Shown: positions 8,556 to 17,800 of the stretch, piece after piece
Position numbering within the stretch: the first letter of the stretch is position 1
How the letters are laid out: every line of letters begins with the position of its first letter
NCBI GenBank assembly: GCA_009924135.1
Contig: RFSE01000026.1
Coordinates: 1 to 45,908, forward strand
Reading direction: 5' to 3'
DNA length: 45,908 nucleotides
Origin: Pseudomonadota bacterium
GTDB lineage: Bacteria; Verrucomicrobiota; Verrucomicrobiia; Limisphaerales; SXTU01
Notes under the pieces: model-generated
Seen by the model: only the letters and a program-made list of their open reading frames with translations
What the model was told of the DNA's origin: nothing
Databases searched by the model: none
Program-made: the position numbers and the translations under genes

Positions 8556-9365
8556 TCAGCCACGGGTCAGCAACACCAGAAACTCCTTGTTCCCCGCCGG
8601 TCCGAGCAACGGCGACTCCGTCACCCCGCGCCATGTGAGTGCTGAAAGCTCCGCCTTCACGAATGCTTCCAACTCGGCGAGCACACGTGCGTGGACCGCT
8701 GGGTCCGTGATGACGCCCTCGCCCTTGTCCGCTTCTTCCTTGCCCGCCTCGAACTGCGGTTTCACCAGCGCAACGATCTTACCGCCAGCAGCCAGTAGTC
8801 GCTCCGCTGCCGGCAGAATCTTCCGCAGCGAAATGAACGAACAGTCTATGACGATGAACGGCACAGAAAATGATTCTGACTCCTGACTCCTGACCCCTGA
8901 CTCCGCTGCTCTCATTCGCTCGGCGCTTAGCTCCCGCGCATTCGTTTTCTCCAGCACCACCACGCGCGGGTCGTTGCGCAACTTCCAGGCCAACTGCCCC
9001 TGCCCTACGTCCACGGCGAACACCCGAGCTGCCCCCCGTTGCAGCAGGCAGTCCGTGAATCCGCCGGTGGAAGCGCCCAGATCGATGGCCGTCAGCCCGC
9101 GTACCTCCACCGCGAAATGCTCCAGCGCGTGCTCCAGCTTGTGACCGCCCCGGCTCACGAACTTTTCCGTGGCGTCGAGCGTGACTGCATCGTCTTCGTG
9201 CACCACGTCACTGGCTTTGCGCGCGACCTGACCGTTTACGCGCACGAGGCCGGCCATCACGGCGCGTTTGGCCTTCTCGCGGCTGTCGCACAGCCCGCGC
9301 GCGACAAGCGCCTGGTCCAAACGCGCGTTCACGGGCAAGGAGGTTGGGCTGGATTCTTTGGCCAC
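8556..9365 (-). CDS. tlyA: TlyA-family rRNA 2'-O-ribose methyltransferase
   Basis: This is an S4-domain plus FtsJ-type methyltransferase. TlyA proteins methylate 2'-hydroxyls in 16S/23S rRNA. The S4 domain is at about residues 14-75 (RLDQALVARGLCDSREKA, VMAGLVRVNG). The SAM-binding loop AIDLGASTGGFTDCLLQRGA follows at about 94-113, then VFAVDVGQGQLAWKL and IVIDCSFISLRKILPA. It has 269 residues, as expected. The start GTG at 9365 lies inside the inverted-repeat element at 9358-9531; a second GTG at 9332, directly before NARLDQ, fits family starts better and may be the true one. A Ser/Glu-rich loop (ESGVRSQESESFSVP) is encoded by a heptamer repeat at 8876-8903. It is upstream of folC by 21 bp. 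Confidence 0.9.
   Translation of the reverse strand: MAKESSPTSLPVNARLDQALVARGLCDSREKAKRAVMAGLVRVNGQVARKASDVVHEDDAVTLDATEKFVSRGGHKLEHALEHFAVEVRGLTAIDLGASTGGFTDCLLQRGAARVFAVDVGQGQLAWKLRNDPRVVVLEKTNARELSAERMRAAESGVRSQESESFSVPFIVIDCSFISLRKILPAAERLLAAGGKIVALVKPQFEAGKEEADKGEGVITDPAVHARVLAELEAFVKAELSALTWRGVTESPLLGPAGNKEFLVLLTRG
8876..8903. repeat. Heptanucleotide tandem repeat inside tlyA
   Basis: Four copies of CTGACTC (third copy CTGACCC) lie in tandem within the tlyA frame and encode GVRSQESES on the minus strand. The unit begins with CTGA like the folC array 650 bp away but has a different remainder. It lies where related TlyA proteins have a short loop before the IDxSFISL motif. Confidence 0.85.
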
Positions 9366-9531
9366 AGATGAAACACAGATGGAACACAGATAACCGACAT
9401 GATCAGTGAAGCAGGCGGGCCCGAAAGCCCGGCCAACTGATCATCAGCCTTACCTTTTCCTGCCTTCCTGCTTTCCTGATTCATCCCGTTTCCCCATCTG
9501 TGCTTAATCTGTGTTTCATCTGTGGCCAAAA
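9358..9531. repeat. Composite inverted-repeat element, 11-bp-unit arms (copy 1)
   Basis: This element of about 174 bp fills the space between cobA-hemD and tlyA. The left arm (9358-9393) begins TTGGCCACAGATG and carries three tandem units of about 11 bp of the form ACAGATGRAAC. The right arm (9495-9531) is its imperfect reverse complement, ending CATCTGTGGCCAAAA. Between them lie a nested stem (ATGATCAGT with ACTGATCAT, enclosing CGGGC/GCCCG) and a run of 8-bp CCTGCTTT-like units at about 9456-9477. No ORF is present. A second member is at 32545-32700. It may act as a transcript hairpin or be a mobile palindromic unit; the function is unknown. Confidence 0.85.
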
Positions 9532-9536
9532 GCACC

Positions 9537-11051
9537 TCACCCCCGCAGCGCCGCGACGAGGCCGGGGATGTTGTGCTGCTTGGCCTCGATTGTCGGCTTT
9601 AGCCCGAGGGTGGTGAATGCCTTGGTCGTCTCCGGACCGATGCTCGCAGTCTTGAGTCCGGGGAACTTCTTCAGCAGCTCCGGCAGCGGGAAGCGCGCGT
9701 GAAAATTCTCCACCGCCGAACTGCTCGCAAACGTCAGCCAGTCCGCGCCTTCCTCGCGCAGCCGCGCGGCGGTTCCAGAAGCGTCGTCGGTTTCCGGCAC
9801 GGTCATGTACACGGCCACGTCATCCACGATGGCCCCCTGCTCTTCCAGCAACTGCGGCAGTTCGGGAGTCGCCACCTCGGCGCGCAGCAGCAGCACCCGG
9901 AGATTCTCCAGATCATCCTTTGCGGCAATCGCCTTGGCGATGTCCTTGGCCACGTACTTCTCCGGCATGGCGTCCACCGAGAGGTGCAGCTCTTTCAGTT
10001 TCGCCGCCGTGGCCGGACCAACGGCGGCGATGCGCAGGCAGCCCAGACCGCGAATGTCATCGAACGCCTTGAAGAAGTAATCGAAGAAGCACATGACGCC
10101 GTTCGGACTCGTGAAGACAATCCACTGATACGACCCAAGGCTGCCCATCGCCTCAGCCAGCACTTCGCGCTGCGTCGGAGCGGCGATCTTGATCGTCGGG
10201 ATCTCCAGCACGTCCGCACCGAGTTCGATCAATTGCCGGGACAGATCGCTCGCCTGTTCGCGCGTGCGCGTCACCACCACGCGTTTGCCGAAAAGCGGGC
10301 GTTGTTCAAACCAGTTCAGCTTCTTTCGCAGCTTGACCACGCCGCCGATGATCGTCACGGCCGGCGCGGTGAATTTCGCCTTCTCCACGACATCGGCGAT
10401 GGTCGCCAGCGTGCCCTCGATGCTCTGCTGCCGGCCCGTCGTGCCCCAGCGCACGAGCGCCACCGGCGTGTCCGCCGCCATGCCGTGCGCGATGAGCTGC
10501 TCGCCGATACGCCGGATGCGCTCGACGCCCATGAGCACGATCTTTGTGCCCGTGGACTTCGCCAGTTGCTCCCAGTCGATGCTGCTCTCGTCCTTCGTCG
10601 GGTCCTCGTGACCGGTGAGTACGGTGAAGCTGGAGCAGTGATCGCGGTGCGTGACGGGAATGCCCGCGTAGTTGGGCCCCGCATAGAATGACGACACGCC
10701 GGGCACCACCTCGAAGGGCACCTTAGCCGCCGCGAGTTCCTCGGCTTCCTCGCCGCCGCGCCCGAAAATGTAGGGATCGCCGCCCTTGAGCCGCACCACG
10801 GTTTGGCCGGCCTTGGCCTTGGTGACCAGGAGCTGGTTGAGTTCCTCCTGCGGGATGGCGTGCGCGGCGGCGCGCTTGCCGCCGTAGATGAACTCGGCGG
10901 ACTTCGGCGCCAGCCGCAACAGGTCAGGATTGACCAGTGCGTCATAAACCACCACGTCTGCGCGCGCCAGCAGTTCCGCCCCGCGCCGCGTGAGCAAACC
11001 CGCGTCGCCCGGCCCTGCCCCGACCAAATAAACTGTGCCCTTCTGCTTCAT
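9537..11051 (-). CDS. cobA-hemD: Uroporphyrinogen-III C-methyltransferase / uroporphyrinogen-III synthase fusion
   Basis: This is a bifunctional tetrapyrrole enzyme of 504 residues. Residues 1-245 are a SUMT domain: VYLVGAGPGDAGLLTRRG, the SAM-site loop RLKGGDPYIFGRGGEE, the VPGVSSFYAGPNYAGIPVTHR segment and ALVRWGTTGRQ. It would methylate uroporphyrinogen III to precorrin-2 for siroheme or cobalamin. Residues 255-504 form the HemD domain (RVVVTRTREQASDLSRQL, WIVFTSPNGVMCFF, AAVGPATAAKL, LTFASSSAVENF, IGPETTKAF), which closes hydroxymethylbilane to uroporphyrinogen III. Such fusions occur in Firmicutes and Verrucomicrobia. The start ATG 11051 directly precedes the SUMT core. Its product precursor comes from HemC at 31.5 kb, so the pathway is split in this window. 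The stop lies 6 bp from the repeat element at 9358-9531. Confidence 0.95.
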   Translation of the reverse strand: MKQKGTVYLVGAGPGDAGLLTRRGAELLARADVVVYDALVNPDLLRLAPKSAEFIYGGKRAAAHAIPQEELNQLLVTKAKAGQTVVRLKGGDPYIFGRGGEEAEELAAAKVPFEVVPGVSSFYAGPNYAGIPVTHRDHCSSFTVLTGHEDPTKDESSIDWEQLAKSTGTKIVLMGVERIRRIGEQLIAHGMAADTPVALVRWGTTGRQQSIEGTLATIADVVEKAKFTAPAVTIIGGVVKLRKKLNWFEQRPLFGKRVVVTRTREQASDLSRQLIELGADVLEIPTIKIAAPTQREVLAEAMGSLGSYQWIVFTSPNGVMCFFDYFFKAFDDIRGLGCLRIAAVGPATAAKLKELHLSVDAMPEKYVAKDIAKAIAAKDDLENLRVLLLRAEVATPELPQLLEEQGAIVDDVAVYMTVPETDDASGTAARLREEGADWLTFASSSAVENFHARFPLPELLKKFPGLKTASIGPETTKAFTTLGLKPTIEAKQHNIPGLVAALRG

Positions 11052-11111
11052 GTGCGCGCGACTGTAGAAGCGCGGCTAAAAAGCTCAAAGGCCAAAAGTG
11101 GCAGAACCATC

Positions 11112-11157
11112 CCGCGCTCCGGGGCCTCCGGACTCGCGCCAGCGTCCTGGAGTGCGG
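11112..11157. repeat. Imperfect hairpin between SDR gene and cobA-hemD
   Basis: CCGCGCTCC (11112-11120) pairs with GGAGTGCGG (11149-11157), 8 of 9 positions, around a GC-rich loop containing CTCGCGCCAGCGTCC. It occupies the 143-bp gap between two minus-strand genes. Sequences of this 'CGCCAGCGTCC...GGAGTGCGGCGG' type look like a dispersed repeat, but only one copy is seen here. It could also serve as a terminator-like stem, though the T-run is offset. Confidence 0.4.
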
Positions 11158-11194
11158 CGGTCCCCCGCCTCTTTTTCGATCACCCGACGACAAA

Positions 11195-11977
11195 CTACTT
11201 GATCCCGTGCGTGACACGGGGACCGATGGTGTGGCCGCCGTCCACGACGAGGGTCTGGCCGGTCACGAGGTCGGCGGAGATGAGGGCGAGGATGCCGTCG
11301 GCGATGTCCTCGGGCTGGCAGACCTTGCCGAGGACGGCGTGCCGGGCCTTGGCGTCCTTGGCGGCCTCGAAGTCTTCGCCGAGACCTTTGCGCAGCCATT
11401 CGCCGTCGATGAAGCCAGGGGCCACGGCGTTGACGCGGATGCTTGGCCCGAGGGTGCGGGCAAGGGCGAGGGTAAGGTTGATGACGGCGGCCTTCGAGGC
11501 GCAATAGGGAATGCTGCTGCCCGCGCCGGTGAGGCCGGCGACACTGGCGACATTGATGATGACCCCGTCACCGTTCGCAGCGAGGTGCGGGCGCGCGGCG
11601 CGGGCGCATTGAAACGGCCCTTTGAGATTCACCCCCATGATCCGATCCCAGTCGCCGTCGGTGACGGCATCAAGGTCGGGGAAGTTGATGAAGCGGGTGG
11701 TGCCGGCGTTGTTCACGAGCACGTCGAGACGGCCGAACTCACGGATGGCCATGGCCACCATGGCGCGGCATACGGTGTCGTCGGCCACACTGCCGGCGAA
11801 GCAGACGGCCTTGCCGCCCAGCGCGCGAACATCGGCTGCGGTACGCTCGGCCTCCTCGCGCGAAGAACTGTAATTGATGAGCACCCGACACCCACGCCGG
11901 GCGAGCGCGAGCGCAGTGGCGCGGCCCACGCCGCGAGAGGAACCGGTGACGATGGCAGCTTTGCCTGAGAGGTCCAT
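11195..11977 (-). CDS. SDR-family oxidoreductase, FabG-like
   Basis: This short-chain dehydrogenase/reductase of 260 residues has a complete classical set of motifs. The cofactor loop TGSSRGVGRA is at about 11-20, NNAG at about 88-91, the active Ser in INVASVAG, the catalytic Tyr-x3-Lys as YCASK at about 153-157, and the NAVAPGFIDGEW segment. The end ADLVTGQTLVVDGGHTI matches 3-oxoacyl-ACP reductase-like SDRs. The Arg pattern after the glycine loop and NYSSSREEAE suggest NADP(H). The true substrate cannot be told from sequence and no fatty-acid genes are adjacent. It is divergent from zwf across 231 bp. Confidence 0.88.
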   Translation of the reverse strand: MDLSGKAAIVTGSSRGVGRATALALARRGCRVLINYSSSREEAERTAADVRALGGKAVCFAGSVADDTVCRAMVAMAIREFGRLDVLVNNAGTTRFINFPDLDAVTDGDWDRIMGVNLKGPFQCARAARPHLAANGDGVIINVASVAGLTGAGSSIPYCASKAAVINLTLALARTLGPSIRVNAVAPGFIDGEWLRKGLGEDFEAAKDAKARHAVLGKVCQPEDIADGILALISADLVTGQTLVVDGGHTIGPRVTHGIK

Positions 11978-12075
11978 GGGCGAAGGGTTGCGGAGAGAAG
12001 GCCCGTTGAAAAGCTCGAATGAAGGCGGTCGATCCGCAAGATGACGCTTGCCACAGCGGTAGGACCAGGAAGGTA

Positions 12076-12087
12076 TTGCGATCGCAA
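12076..12087. promoter_or_regulatory. 12-bp perfect palindrome upstream of zwf
   Basis: TTGCGATCGCAA is a perfect palindrome in the divergent 231-bp region between the SDR gene and zwf, 121 bp before the zwf start. A TATATT hexamer follows about 20 bp downstream (12112 region) and could be a -10 box. An operator role for either gene is inference. The core GCGATCGC is also a common restriction or repeat octamer, so chance cannot be excluded. Confidence 0.3.
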
Positions 12088-12208
12088 GACCGTCACTGTG
12101 CTATATTTGATCGCCCCGCGCCCCCTTAGCCGACTCCGCGTGACGCCTCTCTCGCCGCCGGAGAAGGATTGATCTTTTCCCTCGCAGAGGTCCACCCTCG
12201 CCAACGTT

Positions 12209-13765
12209 ATGGACGACCTCAACCAACTGGATGAACTGATGGCATGCCGCCTGGACGACGGGCGCAAGGCTGTGACCCCCTGCACCATCGTCATCTTCGG
12301 CGCGAGCGGCGATCTCACGATCCGCAAACTCATCCCGGCGCTCTACCATCTCTTCGCGGAAAAGGCCTTGCCCAGTCCCCTGCGCATTGTGGGCTTCGCG
12401 CGGCGCGAGAAGGAAGACGCGGCGTGGCGCGACGAGTTAAAGGCCGGTGTGGCGCAGTTCAGCCGCACGAAGCAGGTGGACGAGGCGGTGTGGGCCGAGT
12501 TCGCAGGCAACGTGTCCTATTGCCAGGGCGATCTCACGGACCCGGCGGCTTACGCGCGGTTGACCGAGAAGCTCAATGCCTTCGGTGTGCCGGAGCTGCG
12601 CAAGAACCTGCTCTTCTATCTCGCCATTTCGCCGAGCCAGTTCGGGGACGTGGTGGAACAGCTTTCCCTGGCGACCCTGCTCAAACGCGAGGAAGTCCCC
12701 GGCGAGTGGCAGCGGGTGGTCGTCGAGAAGCCGTTCGGCACCGACCTGCCCAGTGCGCTGCGGCTCAACAACGAACTAACCAAGTTCGCCCACGAAAAAC
12801 AGATCTTCCGCATCGACCATTATCTCGGCAAGGAGACGGTGCAGAACATCCTGATGTTCCGCTTTTCAAACGCAATCTTCGAGCAGCTCTGGAACCGCAC
12901 CTCGGTGGATCACGTGCAGATCACGGTGTCCGAGAAGGTCGGCGTAGGCGGACGCGGCGGCTATTACGAGGAGTCCGGAGCGATGCGTGACATGGTGCAA
13001 AACCATTTATTGCAGGTGCTTTCGCTGATCGCCATGGAGCCGCCGGTCTCGCTCGAAGCCGAGGCCGTGCGCGACGAGAAGGTGAAGCTGCTCAAGTCCA
13101 TCCGCCCGGTGCGGGATGTGAGCAAGCAGGTGGTGCGGGGTCAGTATTTCGCCGGGATGGTGGACGGCAAGCTGCGTAACGGCTACCGGCAGGAGGAGAA
13201 GGTGAAGACTGATTCCAACACCGAGACCTACCTGGCACTGAAGCTGTTCATCGACAACTGGCGCTGGAGCGGTGTGCCTTTCTTCCTGCGGACCGGCAAA
13301 TCGCTGCCGCACTCGGCCAGCGAAGTACGCATCCAGTTCAAGCCCACCCCGAACGTGCTCTTCGCCGCGAAGTGCGGTCTGAAGCTGGACCCGAACGCAA
13401 TCACGCTGCGCCTCCAGCCAAATGAAGGCATCACCCTGCGCTTCAACGGCAAAGTGCCCGGTGCAAGCCTCCAGGTGCGTCCGGTGCGGATGCACTTCAG
13501 CTACGACGCGGAGTTCGGCGCTTATACCCCGGAGGCATACGAGCGGCTGCTGCTCGAAGCGGTCGCGGGCGATGCGACGCTCTTCATCCGGCGCGATGAA
13601 GTCGAAACGGCGTGGGGCATCGTGGACCCGATCCGAGAGGGCTGGGGTGACAAACCGCTGACCAACCGGGAGTTTTACTCGGCCGGGACGTGGGGCCCCG
13701 TGGCCGCCGAGGATTTGCTCGCCGCCAGTGGCCACGTGTGGCGCGACCCGCAGCCGATGAAGTAA
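12209..13765 (+). CDS. zwf: Glucose-6-phosphate 1-dehydrogenase
   Basis: This enzyme oxidises glucose-6-phosphate to 6-phosphogluconolactone with NADP, the entry to the oxidative pentose phosphate pathway. It has 518 residues. The nucleotide loop FGASGDLTIRKLIPALY is at about 31-47. VVEKPFGTDLPSAL and the active-site signature RIDHYLGKETVQN (His general base) follow. Further on come FSNAIFEQLWNR, the GYYEESGAMRDMVQNHLLQ block and WSGVPFFLRTGKSL. ATG 12209 leaves an N-terminal extension of about 28 residues before the loop, including an acidic MDDLNQLDELM; this is acceptable for the family. It is followed by pgl after 13 bp, forming a two-gene operon. Confidence 0.96.
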   Translation: MDDLNQLDELMACRLDDGRKAVTPCTIVIFGASGDLTIRKLIPALYHLFAEKALPSPLRIVGFARREKEDAAWRDELKAGVAQFSRTKQVDEAVWAEFAGNVSYCQGDLTDPAAYARLTEKLNAFGVPELRKNLLFYLAISPSQFGDVVEQLSLATLLKREEVPGEWQRVVVEKPFGTDLPSALRLNNELTKFAHEKQIFRIDHYLGKETVQNILMFRFSNAIFEQLWNRTSVDHVQITVSEKVGVGGRGGYYEESGAMRDMVQNHLLQVLSLIAMEPPVSLEAEAVRDEKVKLLKSIRPVRDVSKQVVRGQYFAGMVDGKLRNGYRQEEKVKTDSNTETYLALKLFIDNWRWSGVPFFLRTGKSLPHSASEVRIQFKPTPNVLFAAKCGLKLDPNAITLRLQPNEGITLRFNGKVPGASLQVRPVRMHFSYDAEFGAYTPEAYERLLLEAVAGDATLFIRRDEVETAWGIVDPIREGWGDKPLTNREFYSAGTWGPVAAEDLLAASGHVWRDPQPMK

Positions 13766-13778
13766 TTCCCCGCAAGCC

Positions 13779-14489
13779 ATGGCAAACCCGGAATTGAAGT
13801 CCTACCCCAGCGCAACGGCACTGGCCGAAGCCTGCGCGGGCGAGTTCCTGGCGTTCGTCGCGGTCTCAGCCGGGGCCGTCAGCGTGGCCGTTTCCGGCGG
13901 ACGGATTGCGAAGGATTTCTTCAGTGCTGTCGCCCGCCAGGCGAAAGCAAACGGCCAATCGCTAACCGAAGTTCATTTCTTCTGGGCCGATGAACGGTGT
14001 GTGCCGCCGGACGACGCCGAGAGCAACTACCGCAGCGCGGCAGAACTGCTCTTCGCTCCGCTGGGCCTGTCGGCAGGGAATATCCATCGCATTCGGGGCG
14101 AAGACGAACCAGCCGCCGCAGCAAACGCAGCCGAAGCGGAGTTGCGCTCTCTGGTAGCAATCAGCCCCTCCGGCCAACCAGTGCTGGATTTCGTGTTGCT
14201 TGGGATGGGCGAAGATGGGCATGTGGCATCGCTTTTTCCCGGTGAACCGGAGACCGTGATCCGCTCGGCAGCGGTCTATCGCCCGGTGACCGCAAGCAAG
14301 CCGCCGCCTCGTCGCATCTCACTGGGTTATGGAGCCATAGCCGCCGCCCGGGAAGTCTGGGTGCTGGCCTCCGGCGCGGGCAAGGAACTGGCGTTACGCG
14401 AGTCGCTCGCATCCGACGGAAGGAACCCGCTCGCACGTGTACTCCGGGAACGGGAACACACACAGGTGTTCACCGAACTGGTGCGGTGA
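13779..14489 (+). CDS. pgl: 6-phosphogluconolactonase
   Basis: It hydrolyses 6-phosphogluconolactone, the product of the gene just upstream. The 236 residues show the sugar-isomerase-like fold signatures: AVSGGRIAKDFF near residue 38, HFFWADERCVPPDDAESNY, GNIHRIRGED and the strongly conserved LGMGEDGHVASLFPG at about 145-159. The C-terminal VLASGAGKELALRES also matches. The 13-bp spacing to zwf suggests co-transcription. It is convergent with a small minus-strand gene that ends 6 bp downstream. Confidence 0.94.
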   Translation: MANPELKSYPSATALAEACAGEFLAFVAVSAGAVSVAVSGGRIAKDFFSAVARQAKANGQSLTEVHFFWADERCVPPDDAESNYRSAAELLFAPLGLSAGNIHRIRGEDEPAAAANAAEAELRSLVAISPSGQPVLDFVLLGMGEDGHVASLFPGEPETVIRSAAVYRPVTASKPPPRRISLGYGAIAAAREVWVLASGAGKELALRESLASDGRNPLARVLREREHTQVFTELVR

Positions 14490-14495
14490 TTGGCT

Positions 14496-14753
14496 TCAGT
14501 ACTGGACCTTCGCAGCGGGGTGGTCAGAGCGGATCCCCTTGCTGGATGAGATGAAGCCGAGCGTCAAAGCGCACGGCCGGTCTTCCTGCATGGAGTAGAT
14601 CACCACCCGCTCCAGTGTCAGTCCCGGCTGGGGATGAGAACAGATGTGCACCAGCTCTTCCAAGGTTTGAAATGGCAACGGCACCTCCACATACTCCGGG
14701 ACTCCCGTCCGGATAAATATAGCCTGCCCGATGGCATTGGAGGGAAGTGACAT
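14496..14753 (-). CDS. Small conserved-looking hypothetical protein
   Basis: This 85-residue product is not recognised. It starts at ATG 14753 and is rich in hydrophobic and Pro residues (VPEYVEVPLPFQTLEELVHIC, PGLTLERVVIYSM). It has no signal peptide, membrane helix or metal motif beyond two isolated Cys. The composition is balanced, and it lies 60 bp downstream of the large beta-propeller gene on the same strand, so it may be the last gene of that unit. It looks like a real gene because the opposite strand is empty here and the residue use is not low-complexity. No function is proposed. Confidence 0.6.
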   Translation of the reverse strand: MSLPSNAIGQAIFIRTGVPEYVEVPLPFQTLEELVHICSHPQPGLTLERVVIYSMQEDRPCALTLGFISSSKGIRSDHPAAKVQY

Positions 14754-14813
14754 CGCAGTGGCACATTAGGCCAAAACTGCGGGTTGAACAAGCACCAACC
14801 TGATGCGGTCTGG

Positions 14814-17800
14814 CTAAGGTAAAAGCACCAGCCGGTAGAATCGCCTGGTCTGACCAGTCACGCTGGTGTCGGTGAAGGTGGCTCCACCACCGGCCACCGT
14901 GTTGGTGACCACTGGGATCCAACTCACCAGATCACCGGAAACTTCCATGCGATACGACCGGCCGTTATCACCCAGAGCGGTCAATTGGAACAAACTACCC
15001 GGCTTGAAGGTCGAGGAACTGAACGAGAACGGCGAATAAACGGTGAGCGCAGAGTTGCTGCTCAATATCGAACCCAGCGGAGAACTGACGAGACAGGCAT
15101 AAGACCCGGAGTTGGTCAGCTGCAAATTCAGCAGGGTAAGCGTTGGATTGGTCTCCTGGCTCAAAGGTGTTCCATTGAGGCGCCATTGGAAGCTGAACGG
15201 CCCCGAACCCGTAGCGCCCACGGTGAAAACCACGTTCGTGCCGACGGGGAGCACCAGATCCGTGAGCTGTGGGGTGACGGTGAAAGGCGGGACCACGGTG
15301 AGCACGGCGTTGGAGCTGAATACTGAGGCGAGGGGGTTGGCCACAAGCACGTCATAATTGCCGGTGTTCGTGGTCTGCGCTCCAGTGATGCTGTAGCTGG
15401 CGTTGGTTGCGCCGGTGAGCGGTGTGCCGTTAAACCGCCACTGGAAGGTGAAAGGCGGCGCTCCCGCCACGGACACCATGAAAGTAACATTTGACCCGAT
15501 GGTTACCAGCTGACTCTGGGGTTGCGTGGTGACGGACGGAGGTGAGTTCACGAAGAGCGCAGCGTCCGTGCTGAAGTTCGTTCCGAACGGGTTGCTGACG
15601 CGCACGGAATACACGCCTGCGTTGGTCGTTTGCGCCGTGGACAACGTGAGCGTGGGATAAACGGCGGCGTCGATGTCGATGCCATTGAAACGCCACTGAT
15701 AGGCCACCGGCTGGGCAGCTTTCGCGGATATGCCCACATTGAAAGTTACGGTTGAACCCTGGGTCACGGTACGACCGCGGGGATTGGAGGTGATGGTGGG
15801 TTGGGCCAGCACGCCGCCTTGACCGAAGACCTGGTTGATGGCCGAAGGCGCGAGCCAGGCTCCCCGCCCCAGTGTCCCCACTACGAGAACGTCATCCGAC
15901 CGGTTGTATTCCATGGCGTAAACCGGCGCATTGGGCAGATTGCTGCCAACCTTTACCCAGTTGGTGTAGCTGGGAGCAGAAGCCGCGTACACGCCCATGT
16001 CGGTGCCCACGAGCACATAGGAAAGGATGTCCGCCGGGCCATGGCGAATGCAATGAAGCCGGCCTACGCCGGTGAGGGTGCCCGTGACATTGGTCCAAGA
16101 GGCACCCGAATTCGTGCTATAAAAGACGCTGCTCGAATTAATTGCAAAAACACTGGGCCAGTTGGTGGGGACCAAGGTGACGTCAATGGCGGACGTGCCG
16201 GGGATCACCGCCGGTGTTCGCAACAGTGCCCCGCCGCTGATGGTGCGAGCGTAAACACCACTGCGGCTCGCCACATAAAGCACATCGGGATTCGGGATGC
16301 CTTGAGCCGAGCCACCGTAGGCAAAACCGTTGCCACTGGTTTCGGTACCATCACCACCCACGATTCCAAGCCCGATTTCTGCCAGATTGTCGCCCTGATC
16401 AAAGGATTCATAGACGGAATTGGCGCCTGCGATGACGAGCCGTTGAGGTACCAACGAGTTAAGCCTTATCGGGGTTACGAACTGGGGCTGGAACGCGTTG
16501 TTATTCCCCACATTCATACCAACTGTCGCATTGCTCAAGACCACGCCATTGGCATTGTAAGTACGCCGGCTGAACAGGCCCAAGTCATCAAAACTGGAGT
16601 ACACGATGGCAAAACCAGGGGCGCTGGAGTTGTCCACCAGCACGGCCCCACCGTCGCCCGTAGTAATGGCAGTCCAGATGGGGTTGTTTGCGGAGTTCTG
16701 CCGCGGAGTGCCATTGTCCTGCGAACCCGCAATTAAAACGTGGTTGAGGCTGTCGTAGGCGATGCTGTGGAACTCCCCTACTTGCAATGTCCCGTTCAGG
16801 GAAAACCAGTCACCCGTGTTATCCCCGGGGCTGGAGCGGCGATACACACCGCCATCGCAGACATAAAGCAGGGTCCCATTGAGGTCAAAGGTCATGCCCC
16901 GCGAATCCGCGTGTGGGGCAGAATTATTGGCCGTACCACCGCCACTCGCACCCGCAGAGCTGGAATGAGTCAAATGAACCCACTGGTTGCCGGTGGGTTT
17001 CGACGCATCACCGCGGAAAGCCCGCCCGGTGAAATCGTTGGCCCCGATGCCGTTCGGAAAGCCTCCCGAATCGTTGAAGCCTTGAGGCTGCCGGTCACCG
17101 GAGATGTAAACCACACTGGCGTTCAGCGGATCAGCGGCCAAGGCAAAATGGATGGCCCCCTGCCCTCCAGGGTGGATCCCCACCGGCCCGCTGCCGGCCA
17201 AACCGGTTTCCAAAGAGGTGGGCAAATCCATGGCCGTCCAAGTCGCCCCCCCGTCTACCGACTGAAACACTCCGCCCAGCACCCCATTGGTCACAATACC
17301 GACGAAAAGCGAACCGGCGGCGCTCGCGGCGATCTTGATGTTGTCAGGTGAACTGGCGAGCAAACCGTCAATCGTGGCGTCACTGATCTTGGTCCAATTC
17401 GCGCCAGTATTGATGGTGGCAAATATCCCGACGTTTGTGCCGCCACCGTAGATTCCAGTGTAGAGCACGGCGTTATTGGTGGGGTTGGCAGCCAGCGTCC
17501 GGGCGGTACCAATAGGCAGACCACGGGCACCGCCCGAGATGAGCTGGAAGGTCGCGCCAGAATCCGTACTGCGGAAGACACCGCGCACTGTGCCCCCGTC
17601 GGAGGTCACAATAATTTTGTTGGCGCGAGCAGCCACCCCGCTGACGTTGACGCCCGTAAGGGTCCCGTTCCCGTTCAACTCAATCCAAGTGTTCCCCCCG
17701 TCGGTCGAACGCAGGATGCCGGTGCGAGCCCCGCCCGCCGAACCCAAACTGCTGTAGCGGCCAATACCCGCCACCAACGTATTGAGCGTGAAATCAAAGG

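Noticed and set aside
9358..9531. CRISPR array
   Set aside because: Units are 11 bp, arranged as inverted arms, with no spacers of 30-40 bp and no cas genes.
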